This document shows, piece by piece, positions 1-12,800 of a stretch of DNA of 64,000 bases (the first letter of the stretch is position 1; every line of letters starts with the position of its first letter). Source of the DNA: Rhizaria sp. SCN 62-66 (lineage: Eukaryota; Rhizaria, unplaced); the NCBI GenBank assembly GCA_001724265.1, contig MEDY01000054.1, forward strand, positions 1 through 64,000, in the 5' to 3' direction. Made by a program: the position numbers and the translations under genes. Under the pieces are notes generated by a model. That model saw only the letters and a program-made list of their open reading frames with translations. It made no database searches and had not been told where the DNA came from.

Positions 1-3000
1 TAGCCGCGGCGCTCAGCGCGAGCGCGAGCGCGGGGTTGCTCTGCAGCAGCCGCTGCCGGTACGCGGCCTTGTCGCGCGCAATGGCGGCCCGGCGCGCGGC
101 GGCCTCGGCGGACGCACGGTGCGCTTGCAGGGCCTGGGCGCGCTGGCGGGCCGAGGCTGTGACGGCGGCGGTGGCGGTGGCGGCGGACAGCGGCGGCAGT
201 GTGGATAGCGCGGGCACCGACAGAGGCTGCAGCGCGGCGGCGGCAGCGGCGGAGGTGGGCGGGGGCGCGGCGCCGGATTGCAGCGGGAGAGCAAGCATGA
301 TACGGCGCTCGCGGGCAGAGGTAGGTGATGCAATGGCGACGACTGCGGTGGCTGAGTCAGCGCCACCACTGGCGACGAGCGCGTGAGACTTGCCCTTGCC
401 GTTGCTGCGGCTCGACACCAGCGCCGTTGACGACACCGTCGCCGCTGCTGGCGCAGTCGCCGTTGTCGCCGGAATCGCGGGCAGAGTGATGTAGAAACTC
501 GTTGAGGGGGACTGCGCCGGTGCGCGCGCGCTGAGGCTGCCGCCGCTCTTGCCAGCATAAGCACCACCGCTAGTGTTCCCGCTGCTGCTGCTGCTGCTGC
601 TGCTGCTCGTGCGAGCACTGTAGCTGCCAGAGCTGCCGCTGCTGTAGGGTTTACTGCCTGGTCGCGCGCCGTCATTACTGGCGTCATTGCTGTTGCTCGC
701 GTAGACCGCGGTGTACGGGTGAGACGTCACGATGACAGTCGCGCTGCCGACGCCCATTGCGCGGACAAGACTGCCCGCGTCCACCGCACCAGGGCCAGCA
801 CTGCTATTGGCGTTAGTGACAGAATCACTGTTTGAAATGACTACGCCGGCGGCAGTCGCAGGAGCATTGTGGGCACTCTTGCGACCAGAAGTGCTTGTTG
901 CAGACGTTTTGCCGTTCTTAGCCGCGGCTGCAGTTGTGGTTGCAGAAGACTCAGTCGCAGGTTTCGCAGGAGTGTCGTTCTTAGTCTTCACATCAAAGCT
1001 CTTGTTGCTGGCAGCTGCCTGCTGCTGCTGAGAGGTTGCTGCACTGGCGGCTGTCGTCGCAGCGATTGCTGCAGGAATCGGGTGTGACTGCATGCGTGAT
1101 TGCGAGAGCGAGTGCAAGCCTTGCTTCCCACCGGCAGTAGCTCCGTTAGACCCTGCACCGCAAACAGTGGCTGCAAACGACAAGGACGACGACGCCCTTC
1201 TCGCGTCACTCTTCGGTCTGGCAGTGAGGCCGCCGCATCGCAGACAGCACACACTGCTGCTGCCCGCGTTGCCGCAGCGCAACAGCAGGAGCGGAAGCTT
1301 GGACTTGCCGTCGCTTGGATGTAAGTACCGGCTAACCCAGTCGAGACTGTCGTAGAGCGCAGTCGTCTCGTACGCGACCAAGTGAAGCAAGTCTTGCTTG
1401 CTGCGAGCGCACTGCGGCGGCGGCGACAGCAGAGCGACGGCACACGCAGCCGCCGCGTTCGTTGCCATTGCGATGGCGGCAGCAGTGGAAGCGGCGCTCT
1501 GGTTTGCGGCGCTGAGTCGCGCGCTTTGCATCCGTGGAGTCACACACATCGCAGGAGTTGCGCTGCGAGCGGCGCTATTAGTGACGCCTCCGTTGCTGGT
1601 AACGTGCGTGATTGCGAGTGCTTGTGATGCAGCGGCGTTGTCAGCCGCGCCGGCGCCACTCGCAGCATCAGCGGCGGCGCTCCCGCCACCGTACGCACCG
1701 TGCGCGCCTCCGTGATGGGCGTTGTGTTCACTGATGCTATCAACGTACCCGGCTTCGACAAGGCGCTCGATCGCGGCCTCAGCGCTGCTGCCAGTCATAG
1801 CTCCGCCCAGAGCAGTGCCGGGCTGCTGCGCATGCGACTGGGTCGGCGACTGCTGCGGCTGCTGCGCGATGACTCCACTCACGCCCGCCGCAGCGCCCGC
1901 GACGACGCGCAGGGTCTTGTGAATGAGACTAACGTCATCGGCTGCAACAGCGAGCGCAACAACAGAGCCCTTCTGGCATTTGCCGCTTGCCGCTGCCGGT
2001 GCGGGCGCAATGAATACAAGAGGCGGCTTAACTTCGGCGATTGTGAGTGCGCCAGTGGGGTCACTCGCGACAACAGTCGTCTTCAGATGCTCCTGCTGCT
2101 GCTCCTGTTGCTGCCGCATTTGCTGTTGTTGTGCGCTGCTTTCTGCCACAGACATCGCTGTGACACCGCCAGCGGAAGAGTCACTGATGTTGCTGCGGCT
2201 ATGCATACCGCCGTTTGCGTCGCGGTTAACAGACATCGCAGTCAGCGTCACCGTATAGCCTGAGGCGGGCGCAAACGGCGACGGCGTAAGATTTCGCGAG
2301 GCGTTAGCGGGCGACGACAGCGGGGAGACAGTCGGCATCAGCGGCAGCAGTAGCGGCGACGGCGGGGCTAAGCCGCGCGGACGGCCCATCGGCGTGGCGC
2401 TGCTGTTTGTGAGAGAGCGGCTGATAGAGCTGCTGGCTGAAGCCACGGCAGAAGCGGCGGCGCGGTACAACAGGCGCGGCGGCAGCAGAGGAACCAGGCG
2501 GGCGATAGTCGCTGTGAGACTCAGCTCACACAGCGCAGCTCCAGGTTCCGCTGTTGCAGTTGCAGTTGCAGTCGCAGTCGACGACGAGTGAGCGCTGATA
2601 TTTGCCGTGGTTGCAATAGCGGGAAACGGGGAGTACGCCGGAGAAATCGACGGCGCAATGACCATCGCGGCCGCTGCAGCCGCTGCAGTCGCGACAGCGC
2701 TGATCGCAGCCGCAGCAGTTGCCGTCGCGGTCGCAGTCACCTCGGCGGCAGAGTTAGCGCCGCCAGAGCCCGTCGCAGCGGTCGCGACAGCGGCGGAGGC
2801 GGCAGCCGCAACCGCTGCGGCGGCGGACGGTACAGGCGGCAGAGCCGCAAGCAAGAGTGTCTCAAAGTCAGGCCGCCCCCACAGCTCGTTCGCTGTGTCA
2901 TCCACAGTGACTGTGTTAGCGGGCGAATCAGTGACCGTGGGCCGCGGAGTGACTGTGGGCAGAAGGGCGAGGATGTGAGAGAGTGCGTGGCGCAGGCCGT

Positions 3001-6000
3001 GCGCTGTGAGGGCCGTCACGTCAACCGCGCTGAGCTCGGCAGCGGCAAACTTTGCAGCTGATTTACTCTCAGTCGCGTCGCCGCTGTTATCATCTTCAAT
3101 ATCGCCGCCACAGTCGTCGTCGTCTTCATCATCACCGTCACCGTAGTCGCTGTCATCGTCGTCGTCGCTGTCCGCGCCGCCGCTGCCATCACTGATCTTC
3201 CGACCACACGCACAGCGGCTGCAGCTGCTCGCCGTGCGGCTGCCACTGATAACATCCGCAACACCAGAGCTTGCGTTGCCGTCAGCGGACATGCGGCCCT
3301 GAGCTCTCTCCGAGAGACTGCAATCACCGTCACCGCTCTTTCTCCCAGAAACGCGCCACTTGCCGGCTTCAAGCGCGACCAACACGGGCGTCGTCAGCGC
3401 GCCGGGCTGCAGCAAGCCCATCCTATGCGCCGCGCCGCCTGCGCCCAAGCCAGCGGCGCTGGCGGCCTTGGCGGCGGGTACGAGCGCCGGGAAGAACGCG
3501 GCGGCGGTGCGCGGCCACTGCGAACCTGCGTTTTCCCACGACGCGCTCACAGTCTCCGGAGTTGTGCTGACGCGGCGCGCGCGCTTGGCGAACACAAGCT
3601 CTCTGCCGCCGGCGTCGCGGCTGCCTACAGCACTCCCGGCAGTGGGACTGGTGGAGTCGTCGCTATCAGCGGCGGCGGCGGACTGCGGGAGAGACGTGGT
3701 GAGCGCAATGTTGTCCCACACAGCGTTGGTAAAGCAGCGTTCTTCGCGGCGCTTCTCAGCCGCTACAGCTTCAGCGGCGGCAGCAGCGGCAGCCTCAGCA
3801 GCGGCGCGAGAGCGTGCAAGCGCGATGGCATCATCAGGGTGTGCCACAGCTAAGGCCGCGGCGTTAGGACTAATACCGCTTGTCGGGGAAGCATCGACGG
3901 CAGCAGCAGAGGCGCTGGCACTCGAGTTAACAGGCGCACTAGCGCTAGAGTTGAGCTGCTGCTGCTCAGGCCACACGAGCCCGCGCAGACACTGCATCGC
4001 CGCCACTGCAATCACCTGCCTGGGCTTCGTCGCAGCGAAGATGTCAACGCCGCCGCAGCCGCCGATGCCAGCGTTGCAGACGAATTGACTTGCGGCAAGG
4101 TTCGCACCAGCTGCGGCAGCAGTGGCATGGCCACGGCAGTGGCTACAGCGGCTGTGGCGGCCATTACTAGCGTTATTGTCGTTTTCCGCAGCGACAACAG
4201 CGGGGTTAGCGGCCGTGCCGGCGCGACCGGCCGCGTTTGCGCCCTTTCTACCGTTAGGACCCGCGGCGGCTTGATTTAGCGACGACGGCGCCCGAGAGCG
4301 CCCGCGCCGCGCGGCCAGCGCCGCTGCCGCCTCAGCCGCAGCGTTCGCCGCGCGCTCAGCCGCGGCCGCCGCCTCCGCAGCAACCGCGGCCCGCTCGCGC
4401 CTCTGCGCGCGCCGTGCTCTGCGTTGCGCTCTGGCGAGCCGACACGCCTCAGCGCGCGCGGCGCCGGCCTGTGCGGCGGCGGTGGCGACAACGTGCTCGA
4501 CGACGGGCAGGACGCAGGCGGAGAAACGGGCCGAGAGGACCGAAAAAAGCTCACTTGCGCGGTCGCGCCCAGCAGCGGCGGCGCGGGACTGTGGAAACAT
4601 TTGCGCATGCGACTGTGACAGTGAGCGCGACTGCGGGTGCGTGCGCGAGTAAGGGTTTGGTTGCGGCATGAACGTTCCCCACTCTGAGAGAGCGTATGTG
4701 TCAGCGGAGACCTTGCACGTAGATGCGGCAGAGCGCTGCTTGTTATTGGCACTATTCGCTGTCGAGTTGTTGCTAACAGCGGCCTGCCCAAGGAAGAAGG
4801 CGACAGCGGCTTCAGCATCTGTCGCAGCCACATTCGCTCCTGTTACAGTCTGCTTCTGATCAGAATCATGATCATGGCTCGCAGAAAGCTCTCTGTTAAG
4901 ACTAGAAAGACTGCCAGCGCTCGCGACATCGTCATCAGCGGTCGCAAGCGCGTGCCTATCAACCGTCATAGCCTCTGCCGCCTTAAGCCTGCTGTAGGCC
5001 CACGCGCGCACTTGTGGGACCGTTGCACGCACGTACAGAGGCCCCTCAGCTGCGCCGGCCTTCCGCCCAATCTGCTGCTGCTGTTGTTGCTGCTGTCCGT
5101 CGCGCTTTGTCGGCGACTGCGATGGTAGCTGCACAGCGCTGTTTTGAGCGTTCTGCTGCTGCTGGTGCTGTTGCTGATGGTGGTGGTGCGGTGGGGTGAT
5201 GCGCGACAGCAGCGGATATCCGCCGTCAATCTCACGTTTCTTGGCGGCAAGCTCTGTGGCTGCAACCGCAGCTTCCGCCGCTGCTTTGGTTTCCTCCAGT
5301 CCGATCACAGCCATCGCCGCCGCGGCCGCCGCCGCCGCGGCCGCCTCCGCCGCCGCAGCGCCGCCGCCAGCCTCAGCTGCCGCGGCCGCTGCGGCCTCCT
5401 TGAGCGCCTTCACGCGCTCGCGCTGCTGGCGGTGCGCGGCGACGGCCTGCAGGCGCAGCTGCTGTTGCTGCTGCCAGCGGTGTTGCGACTGCAGATGCTC
5501 GGCCAGCCTGCCGATGTTGGCGTGCAGAGTCAAGAGTTCGGATGTGAGCGGGGAAGTCACCGTGGGCGCGGGCGGAAACAGAGAGGGGATGAGAGATACG
5601 GCAGATTTGACTGTGTTTGCAATCGCAACGTGTGTGTCTGCCTCGGACACTGCGCTTGACTCACCAGAAGCATTATCCAGCGCAGCTTTGACGTTGGTAT
5701 TTGAGCTCACGCCGTGGTTATCTTTAGGAGTAGATGCGTCAGTTCTTGCTGCTTCAGGCGATATTGTGACTGTGAGCGCGACAGAAGCCGCATCAGAGCG
5801 AGCGCTAACAGTGCTGCTAATATCGAGATGTGCGTCGTCCGTTCCATTATTATTGTCGCCAGTGACCGTGAGGACCATCGTTGGCTGCATCACGACAATG
5901 TCTCCAACACCACCATTCGCAGGCTCAGTCGCAGTCTCAGTCGCAGTCTCCGTTGCAGTTGCAGCCACGGTCTCAGCTGTGGCCTCTGCGGCGGTCTCTG

Positions 6001-9000
6001 GCGGGAGATCAAAGTTAGGCCGCTTGCGTTGATGCGACGTCGGCAGCCGAGGCAGAGACTGCGACGGCACCAGTGAGCGCTGGACAGTCGGCTCAGTCGC
6101 CGAAGTCTCAGTCTCCGCCTCTGTCACCGCGGCTAGGGTGCTCCCTTCGCCATCGTGACGGACACTGCGATTGTTGTTTGCGTCGGTGTGAGAGGCATGT
6201 GCAGTGGGAGGAGATAGGAGGAACGGCGTCGAAAACGAGGGGGGCAACGCAGGGGCAGCCGCGGCCGTCCCAGAAAAAGAACCATGTGCTTCGGTGTTAC
6301 TCGCGTTGCTGCTTGTGGTTGCAACAGGCTCCGCAGCAGGTGTGTGCGTGCTGTTTGCGGTGTCAGCAGTGAATGAGTCAAACTGATCGTCGTTATAGTC
6401 ATCGTCTTCAGGCGCTGCATTGAGACCAGCTCCTACAGCGTCCGCGTCAGCAGAAACAGTATGATCGCTCACCGGCGCAGCCGTCACGAGAGTCGTCGTG
6501 GCATCACTGCTCGGCTCAGGAACAGCGTCCTCGCTTACAAGCTTCGCGTCCGTCGTATTTGCACCAGCTTCAGGCTCTGCATTCACATCCTCGGGCACAG
6601 TGCGAGCTTCAGTCACAGTCTCCGTGTCAGGCGCAGCTGCAGTCACTGCCGCGGCCGTGTTGCTGGCCTCAACCAAAGCCTCAGAAGAAGAAAATTGAGT
6701 CGCCAAGTTGGTTGCAATAGCAGTTTCATTTGACTCAACCGGTACTGGCGCAACATTCGCAAAAGCGCACTGTTCTATAGCAGCAGCAAAATCGTTGTTC
6801 TCAGAGGCCTCAGCCTCAGCCTTGGCATTTATAGCCTCTGCCTCCGCCTTCGCCTTTGCTTCAGCCTCCGCCTTTGCAATAGCCTCGGCGTCCGCCTTGG
6901 CTTTCGCTTCAGCTTCGGCGTCTGCGGTAGCCTTGGCTTTAGCGGCCGCCGCTGCAGCCATCGCGGCCGCTAACGGGCCCGCGGGGGGCACAATGCGCGC
7001 AGTGACGCTCACGTTGGCAGCCGCGGAGGCAGAAACGGGCTCCACAAGCAGCGATTGCGCAGCAGTGCCTGCGGCGCTTTTGTTGTTATGGGAAGAAGCG
7101 AGCGGCAATGACAGGGGCGGGACGTGAGTCTTGTTTACTGTCACTGCACTCGGAGACTGCGGTTGTCGTGAAGTGACCGGAATGGATGCATTGAGACCGG
7201 AACCGCGAACGCTGTCAGCACTCCCGTCAGTGGCTTTGTTCCCTCCTTTGCGTTTGCCTTTGCCGCTCTTCGCAGCCGTCGCGCTTTTAGAAGCGGACGC
7301 GGAGGTATTTACACCGACACCCTTAGACAGCAGCGCCTGGTCCAGTTCCCGCTCCAGTGCAGTCTCCAGGTCGACCGCGCTCTCACCGCCACCGACATCA
7401 CCCGCGCTACTCCGCCTCTGCTGACGCTGCGTGTTCTGCAGTTGCTTCGGGGGTCTGATGCCTTTGACGCCACTGCCAGTCCCCGCAGCCGCCAGCGCAG
7501 CCTGCAGCGTCACCGGCGCAGCGGCCACCGCATGCGCAGACGGCAGCGCGGTGAGCTTCGACAGCGCGGCCGCGGCCACGGCTGCAGAGCAAGTCCGACC
7601 GGCGCCTGTCGCCGCAGCAGCGGCGGCGGCGTGCGAGGAAGCGGCGCTGGCGGTAGCGAGCGCGAGCGTGGCCGCGGGCAGAGGCGCTGCGGCGACGGCG
7701 CTGGCGCGGGTCCGCGTGCTCTAAGCACCAGTACCAACTGTACCGACACTCGAGTTACTAATGCTGCTGCTTGCGGTTCCGATGGCATTCTTGTTCGTCG
7801 TCACAACGCCTTTGATGTTGTTTGTCTTTACATTTGTGTTTGTGGTGGGGGTAAGGGCTGCGGCAAGCTTAGTCACGGCCATCGCGCCCGCGTACGATGA
7901 CGGCAGCTGTGGCTCAACGTGGTGGTAAGGCAGATGCTCATCAGTCCCCGCTTCTTTCCTATGGAGTCCCGCTTCAAGCGCGAGCGACGCGCGCAGAGCT
8001 GCGTCGGTGGCACTGGCGAGTACGTGTGGGTCCAGTGGTCCCGCAGCGGCGACAGCCGCGTTGATGAGCTCCGCGCCGTGCAAAGACGGACGCCGCCGCC
8101 TCCGCTGCTGCTGCTGCTGTTGCAGGACGTTATCGTAGTTACTGTCATCGCTGTCGTCGTCACTGCCAGCATCGTCACCGCTTTTCCCGCTGCCTTGGCC
8201 CTTGCTTTTGCCTTGCTTCTGCTTCTGTGCTGCGGCGACAGCCTTGGTGGCCTCAGCCTTTTCCTTCTCAAGCTGCTTGCGCCGCTGCTCTTGCTCCCAA
8301 AGCCGTTTGGCTTTCGCGGCCGACACGGGCGGCGGCGGCGGCGGCGGCGTCGGCGGCCGCGGCGGCACCGGTTTCGGCCGTTGCGCCGGCGTGTACATCG
8401 CGGTCGGCACCGACGAATCCGCCGTGATGAGCGGGCTGCGGTGCCGCTGCAGTGTGCCAGCCACGCCGGGCACTTTGATCACCGCCGCGCGGGCCGTCGC
8501 GCGATCCTACGCGGCCTTGGCGCGCGATTCGACCACGAATGCGGGTAAATGCATGGACTCTTCTTGTCGGGCCGCCTGGGCCTGGGCGCGCGCGCTGTCG
8601 GCCGCCACAGAGGCGGCGAGCGCGGGGGAACGCAGCAGCGGGCGGCGCGCCGGTAGTAGCAACGGTGACCGCGAAGCAGCCGCAGGCGTCGTCTCTATCA
8701 TTGTCGTCTTCATCGCAGTGCGTTTACATGTGGAGCCTGATGCCGAGGATGAAGATGAGTCTGTGACAGTCTCGGCGCCGCGGCTGCCAGACGCAGCGGA
8801 CTGCGGCTGTGGAAGCGGCAGCGCCAGCGGCGGCGGTTGCGACTGCGATGTTAAGGCGGAGGGACCGTCGGTAGTCACACGCGAGTACGCATCGCGGAAA
8901 ACGGCCGACATTGAAGGCGGCGGAGACGCAGCGCGGGAAGGCGGGGACGGCGTCAGCGGCGACATGGCGCGACTGGCGCGCGCATCATCACCGTCGGAAG

Positions 9001-9169
9001 AGGACGCAGAAGGTGAGAGCGGCACCAGAGGCACGCGGCGCGCGTGCGGGCCGGCCGCGGAGGGCGGGGGCGGCTGCAGTGGCGCCGAGGGGGGCGAGAG
9101 GAGGGAGCGGGACGGGGGCGCCGAGGATGCGGCGCTGGGAGGCCCGTGCGCCGCAGGGGCGTAGGACAT
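1..9169 (-). CDS. Giant low-complexity protein, unknown function, 3' end outside the window, two in-frame TAG codons
   Basis: From the ATG at 9169 one minus-strand frame runs to the window edge (3,056 codons) with no TAA or TGA, interrupted only by TAG at 8507-8509 (codon 221) and 7721-7723 (codon 483). I checked the frame codon by codon from 7720 down to 2. The start is the first ATG after an AT-rich upstream region, 144 nt below a CTTATATC element. Visible features are a Pro-rich stretch near residues 266-280, a basic Gln/Lys/Glu helix-like segment near 283-330, an acidic run near 331-347, Ala/Lys/Glu repeats near 736-797, a Gln/His run and another Gln run near residues 1325-1365, and an acidic cluster near 1996-2035. 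Short islands that are less simple lie near residues 1695-1735 and 2590-2620. I recognise no family. That it is coding is likely; that the TAGs are read through is inference. Confidence 0.72.
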
Positions 9170-9876
9170 TATTACAGGCAGACGCTGCAAGGTGTGCTGC
9201 CAAGGTTCTGTTCGAAAACAAGCACTGGGGCTGAGGGGAGCATTAAGGGAAGAGAGAGAGGCGTGGGTGAGAAGAGGCAAAACAAGAGCGAGGATAACGG
9301 GGCCAGATATAAGAATTACAAATTTTAATTTACAAATTACAAACTAATAACAACAGAATACATGAGAACCACGCAGACATTTGAAGTGACGGTTTTTGCA
9401 TTTCAGTATATGACAGCAAATGAACGCGATTCCTTGCAAACCGTTTTTCGCTTGTTGCAGTTTGTCTGCGGTCGCTCCCCTAGTTGCCATGGAACACAAG
9501 CTTCAAGTCGCATTTATATCGCGTTTTTCAAGTCAAACAATTTACCATGAGGCTGAGACGTTGATAAACAAAACCCTAAACCACTTTGTATGTTACATCG
9601 CGTGATAATTTTTAGTGACCTCCATATCGCATTGTTAATGCTCCACTACACATGCTGAGGGCAACGATATAACGAGAACCATTTTGTTTGAAGATACAAC
9701 ATAAGATCACATGTGGCATTAAAATATCAAAGTCTATTATAACAATCAAGCGACAATGCCGCGCTATTATCACGTTAATTTCCCAAACTAAGTACGTTCG
9801 TCAGTGTGGGAGTGTTCCATAGTATTCGAACTCTTGCTCCAGAGCTGGTTGAGAGGTCGCGCCAACACGAAACTGC
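9170..9876. other. Intergenic region between separase 3' end and the giant-protein start
   Basis: AT-rich from about 9300 onward, in sharp contrast with the flanking exons. It holds the promoter side of the downstream minus-strand gene, including a CTTATATC element, and the 3' flank of separase. No credible ORF, tRNA or structured RNA was seen. Confidence 0.7.
9306..9313 (-). promoter_or_regulatory. CTTATATC element upstream of the giant low-complexity gene
   Basis: Minus-strand CTTATATC, 144 nt before the ATG at 9169. The same octamer or a one-base variant lies 151 and 153 nt before the starts at 22100 and 51661, and upstream of the gene starting at 21475. A TATA-like core promoter role is inferred from the repeated position only. 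Confidence 0.4.
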
Positions 9877-12800
9877 TTACTTTGCGGCGACCGCGAGCTC
9901 GAACCTGACCGGCAGCCCCCACACCACAAGCGCCGCGCCGTTGAGATACGGCAGCTTGCACTGCGCCCGACCCGACAGCACGACCGACAGGAGATCGTGC
10001 GAGTACACCATCGTCTTCTTGACCGCTGCAGCGCCAGCCACGGACGCTGCGGCGGGGGCTTTGAGACCGAGGCGGACGCCCACAGTCGTTACCACCGCGG
10101 GAGGCAGTTCGGTGACTGTGGCAGCACTCACGCGACTGGGCTTACGCGGGGCTGAAAGGCGCGAGGAGATCAGTGTCGGATCTGTTGGAGGCGGCGCGTT
10201 GTAACCGGAAACAGTCTCAACCATCTCTGTGATATGTAAAAAAGCAAGTGCCATACAGAAAGCAGTGGTGTGAGTAGGTGATAGAAAGTAGAAACAAGGC
10301 TTTTTCATGTTGTTTAGAGTGTGTAGATGTGTAGCTGTAACGAGGACGTACCTTGGCAAACAGCGTCCAAATCCCTGTCGGTCACTTCCCACAAATTGCC
10401 CACAACCGCGGGCGCGCCTGCCTGCACGTATGACATCACCATGCCAACTGGCGGGAAGCACGCCCCCGGCGCCACGGGCCGCAGTGCGCCTGAAGAGCAG
10501 CCCATCAGCCACACAACGGCACGCGCGCGGGCTGCGGCGACTGAGGCTGACGTGATGTACTGCTCGCCGCCGTTGTGGCCGCAGTAGACGACGAGGGAGC
10601 TCTGCGCAAGCTCCTGCAGCAACAAACTGCGGAAATATACAAAAGTTAGAGGAAATCTTAGATGTGAGAGCTTCGAATAAAAAATGTGACATGTGATGAT
10701 ACAGACTTATTTCGCACGTATTATGAGTATATTGTCGACGTACTTAGGCGTGGGTTTGGTCGCCGTAATGCCGCGCCAGCCCTTGAGGGCCTCAAAGAAC
10801 GGCTGCAGCCGCGCCTGCGTCTTGGGTAGATCGCTTCCCGGGTTCAAAATGTAGTAGGCCTGCTGTGGTGACACACTGACGCCGACCGTGTCCGCGTTCG
10901 CAGCCGCACTGGCCAGCCCGACTAGGTTGACGTTCGCCGCCGCCGCTGCCGCCGCAGTCGCCGCCGCGGCCGCCGCCGCAGGTTCCCCCGCGCGCGCCGC
11001 CGCCGCCGCCGCAGCGATCGCTGCTCCAGCCGCGCGGACACGCACGAGGCGCACTGCGCGGTCGGCACCTAGCGCCGCGAGCGTGTGCATGAGCGTGGGC
11101 ATGCGGGCGACGCGCTGAGGACCGAAGAACTCGCCGCCGCACCGCGCGACGTGCACGTGCGTGTGCGAGCGGGACGCGCCTGTCGCGCGCGCGCGCACGG
11201 GAGTCGCAGCTGCAGCAGCCTTTGCGCTGACACGGCCGCCCTTCTTGGCGGCAGCGGGCGCGGGGGTGTCAGAGTCGGCGTTCGCGGCGGCGTCGCTCGT
11301 TGAGAGAACGGGCGGCATGAAGTGTTCGACTGGCCGGAGTACGGGAAGCGACTCGAAGGGCAGAGTGGTGAGCTCGTTGCTCACCGTCAGCACCACAGGC
11401 CGCGACACACGGGCGCCGGTGCAGCCGCTCACAGTGGCACTCGCGCTTGCAGCGGAGCTGTTGGCGGCCGCAGCGGCCATGACAGCAGCGACGTCGCTCG
11501 CAGCGGTCTCGATCGCGCTCAGCAGCTGCGCAAAGGCGGCGACTGTGGGACTCACCGCGGCCCCTGCGTTAAGCGCGGCTTCGAACGCAGCAGTACTGCC
11601 GGCGGCGGTCGCCGCAGCATCAGCGCGCGTGTAGTCGAACACATTGCCCGCCAGAGCGGTAAGATCCACAGGCGGCGTCACCAGACACACTGGCCCGTCA
11701 ACAGCAGCAGAAGAAGCAGCCGCGGCTGCAGCAGCAGCAGCGGCCTTGGTGCCGGCGCGGGGCTTTTTGGCGGGCGCAGGAGCAGCAGTGTCGGCGTCCG
11801 AAACTGCCGCGGCGGAGCGGCCCTTGCGAGCTTTGACAGCAGGCGCAGCCGCGGCATCAGGCTCCGCAGCGTCGGCCTCAACAACGGCGGCGCCGCGGCG
11901 AGGGGCGGCGCGCGAACGTGGCTTCGCAGCAGCGGGCTCATCCTCAGTATCCTCAGTCGCTGACACAATCACACTTGCAGTTACTGTGCTGATGCTCAAT
12001 TGCGCAGTCGTGAGCGCAGTGATGACCGCAGTGACGGACGCCAGAGGCGTCAGCGGCGAGGGCGCAAGGCCCAGCAGCCACGCCACAGCACCTGGCAGTG
12101 AATACGCACCGACGCCGGGCGCGGGCGGCGGCGCGGGCAAGTCTCCGCCGCTCGCAGCCTCGCCACTGGCTGCCGCGGCTGCCGCTGCGGATGCGGCTGT
12201 GGCCGTGGCGAGCGCGGTTAGTTCGTCACTGCTGGGTGAAAAGGCGGGGGCGTGTGCAGCAGCGTAGAGAGGAGAGCAGAGCAGAGTCAGAAGCAGAGTC
12301 TCGACGTGCAGAATGAGCGGCGACGGCGCACTGGCGTTCTCAACAGTGAAAGCCTTGCTCTTGCCCTTGCTCGCGGCCGTTGTTGTCGTAACGGCAGCAG
12401 TCGTCGGATGCCAGGGCGCGGGAATAGCACAGCCAAGTGAAACAGCGCCACGGAGACGAGCTCGGAGATCGCTCGTATTGTCAGCGAGCACGGAAGCACA
12501 GCGCCTGAGCTTCGCAGCGGCCGCAGGTGCCGTGGGGAGACCGCGCAGCACGCCGGCCCAAGGACCGAAAAAAGCCCGCTCAGCGTGCGTCAGCAGCGAC
12601 ATAAGCGAGAACTCGATCTCGAAGCGTGTTGTCCACCACTGCGCGACCGCGTCAGGCGAATCCGCACCGGGGGCCGCCTTCTGCGAACGCTCGTTTTGCT
12701 CCAGTAGAGTTGACAAAGAGGACATGACGGAGGCTAAGCTGTGCTGCGACGCGTTACTGTCGCGCGACTCAGCAGAGCCAGCGCTGGGCAAAAGCGGCAG

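Noticed and set aside
7701-7895. Possible 195 nt intron removing the TAG at 7721
   Set aside because: Donor GTACGC and phase fit, but the segment is GC-rich near its 3' end with no T-rich tract and translates as Thr/Asn/Ser-rich sequence typical of this proteome. Kept as an alternative, not annotated.
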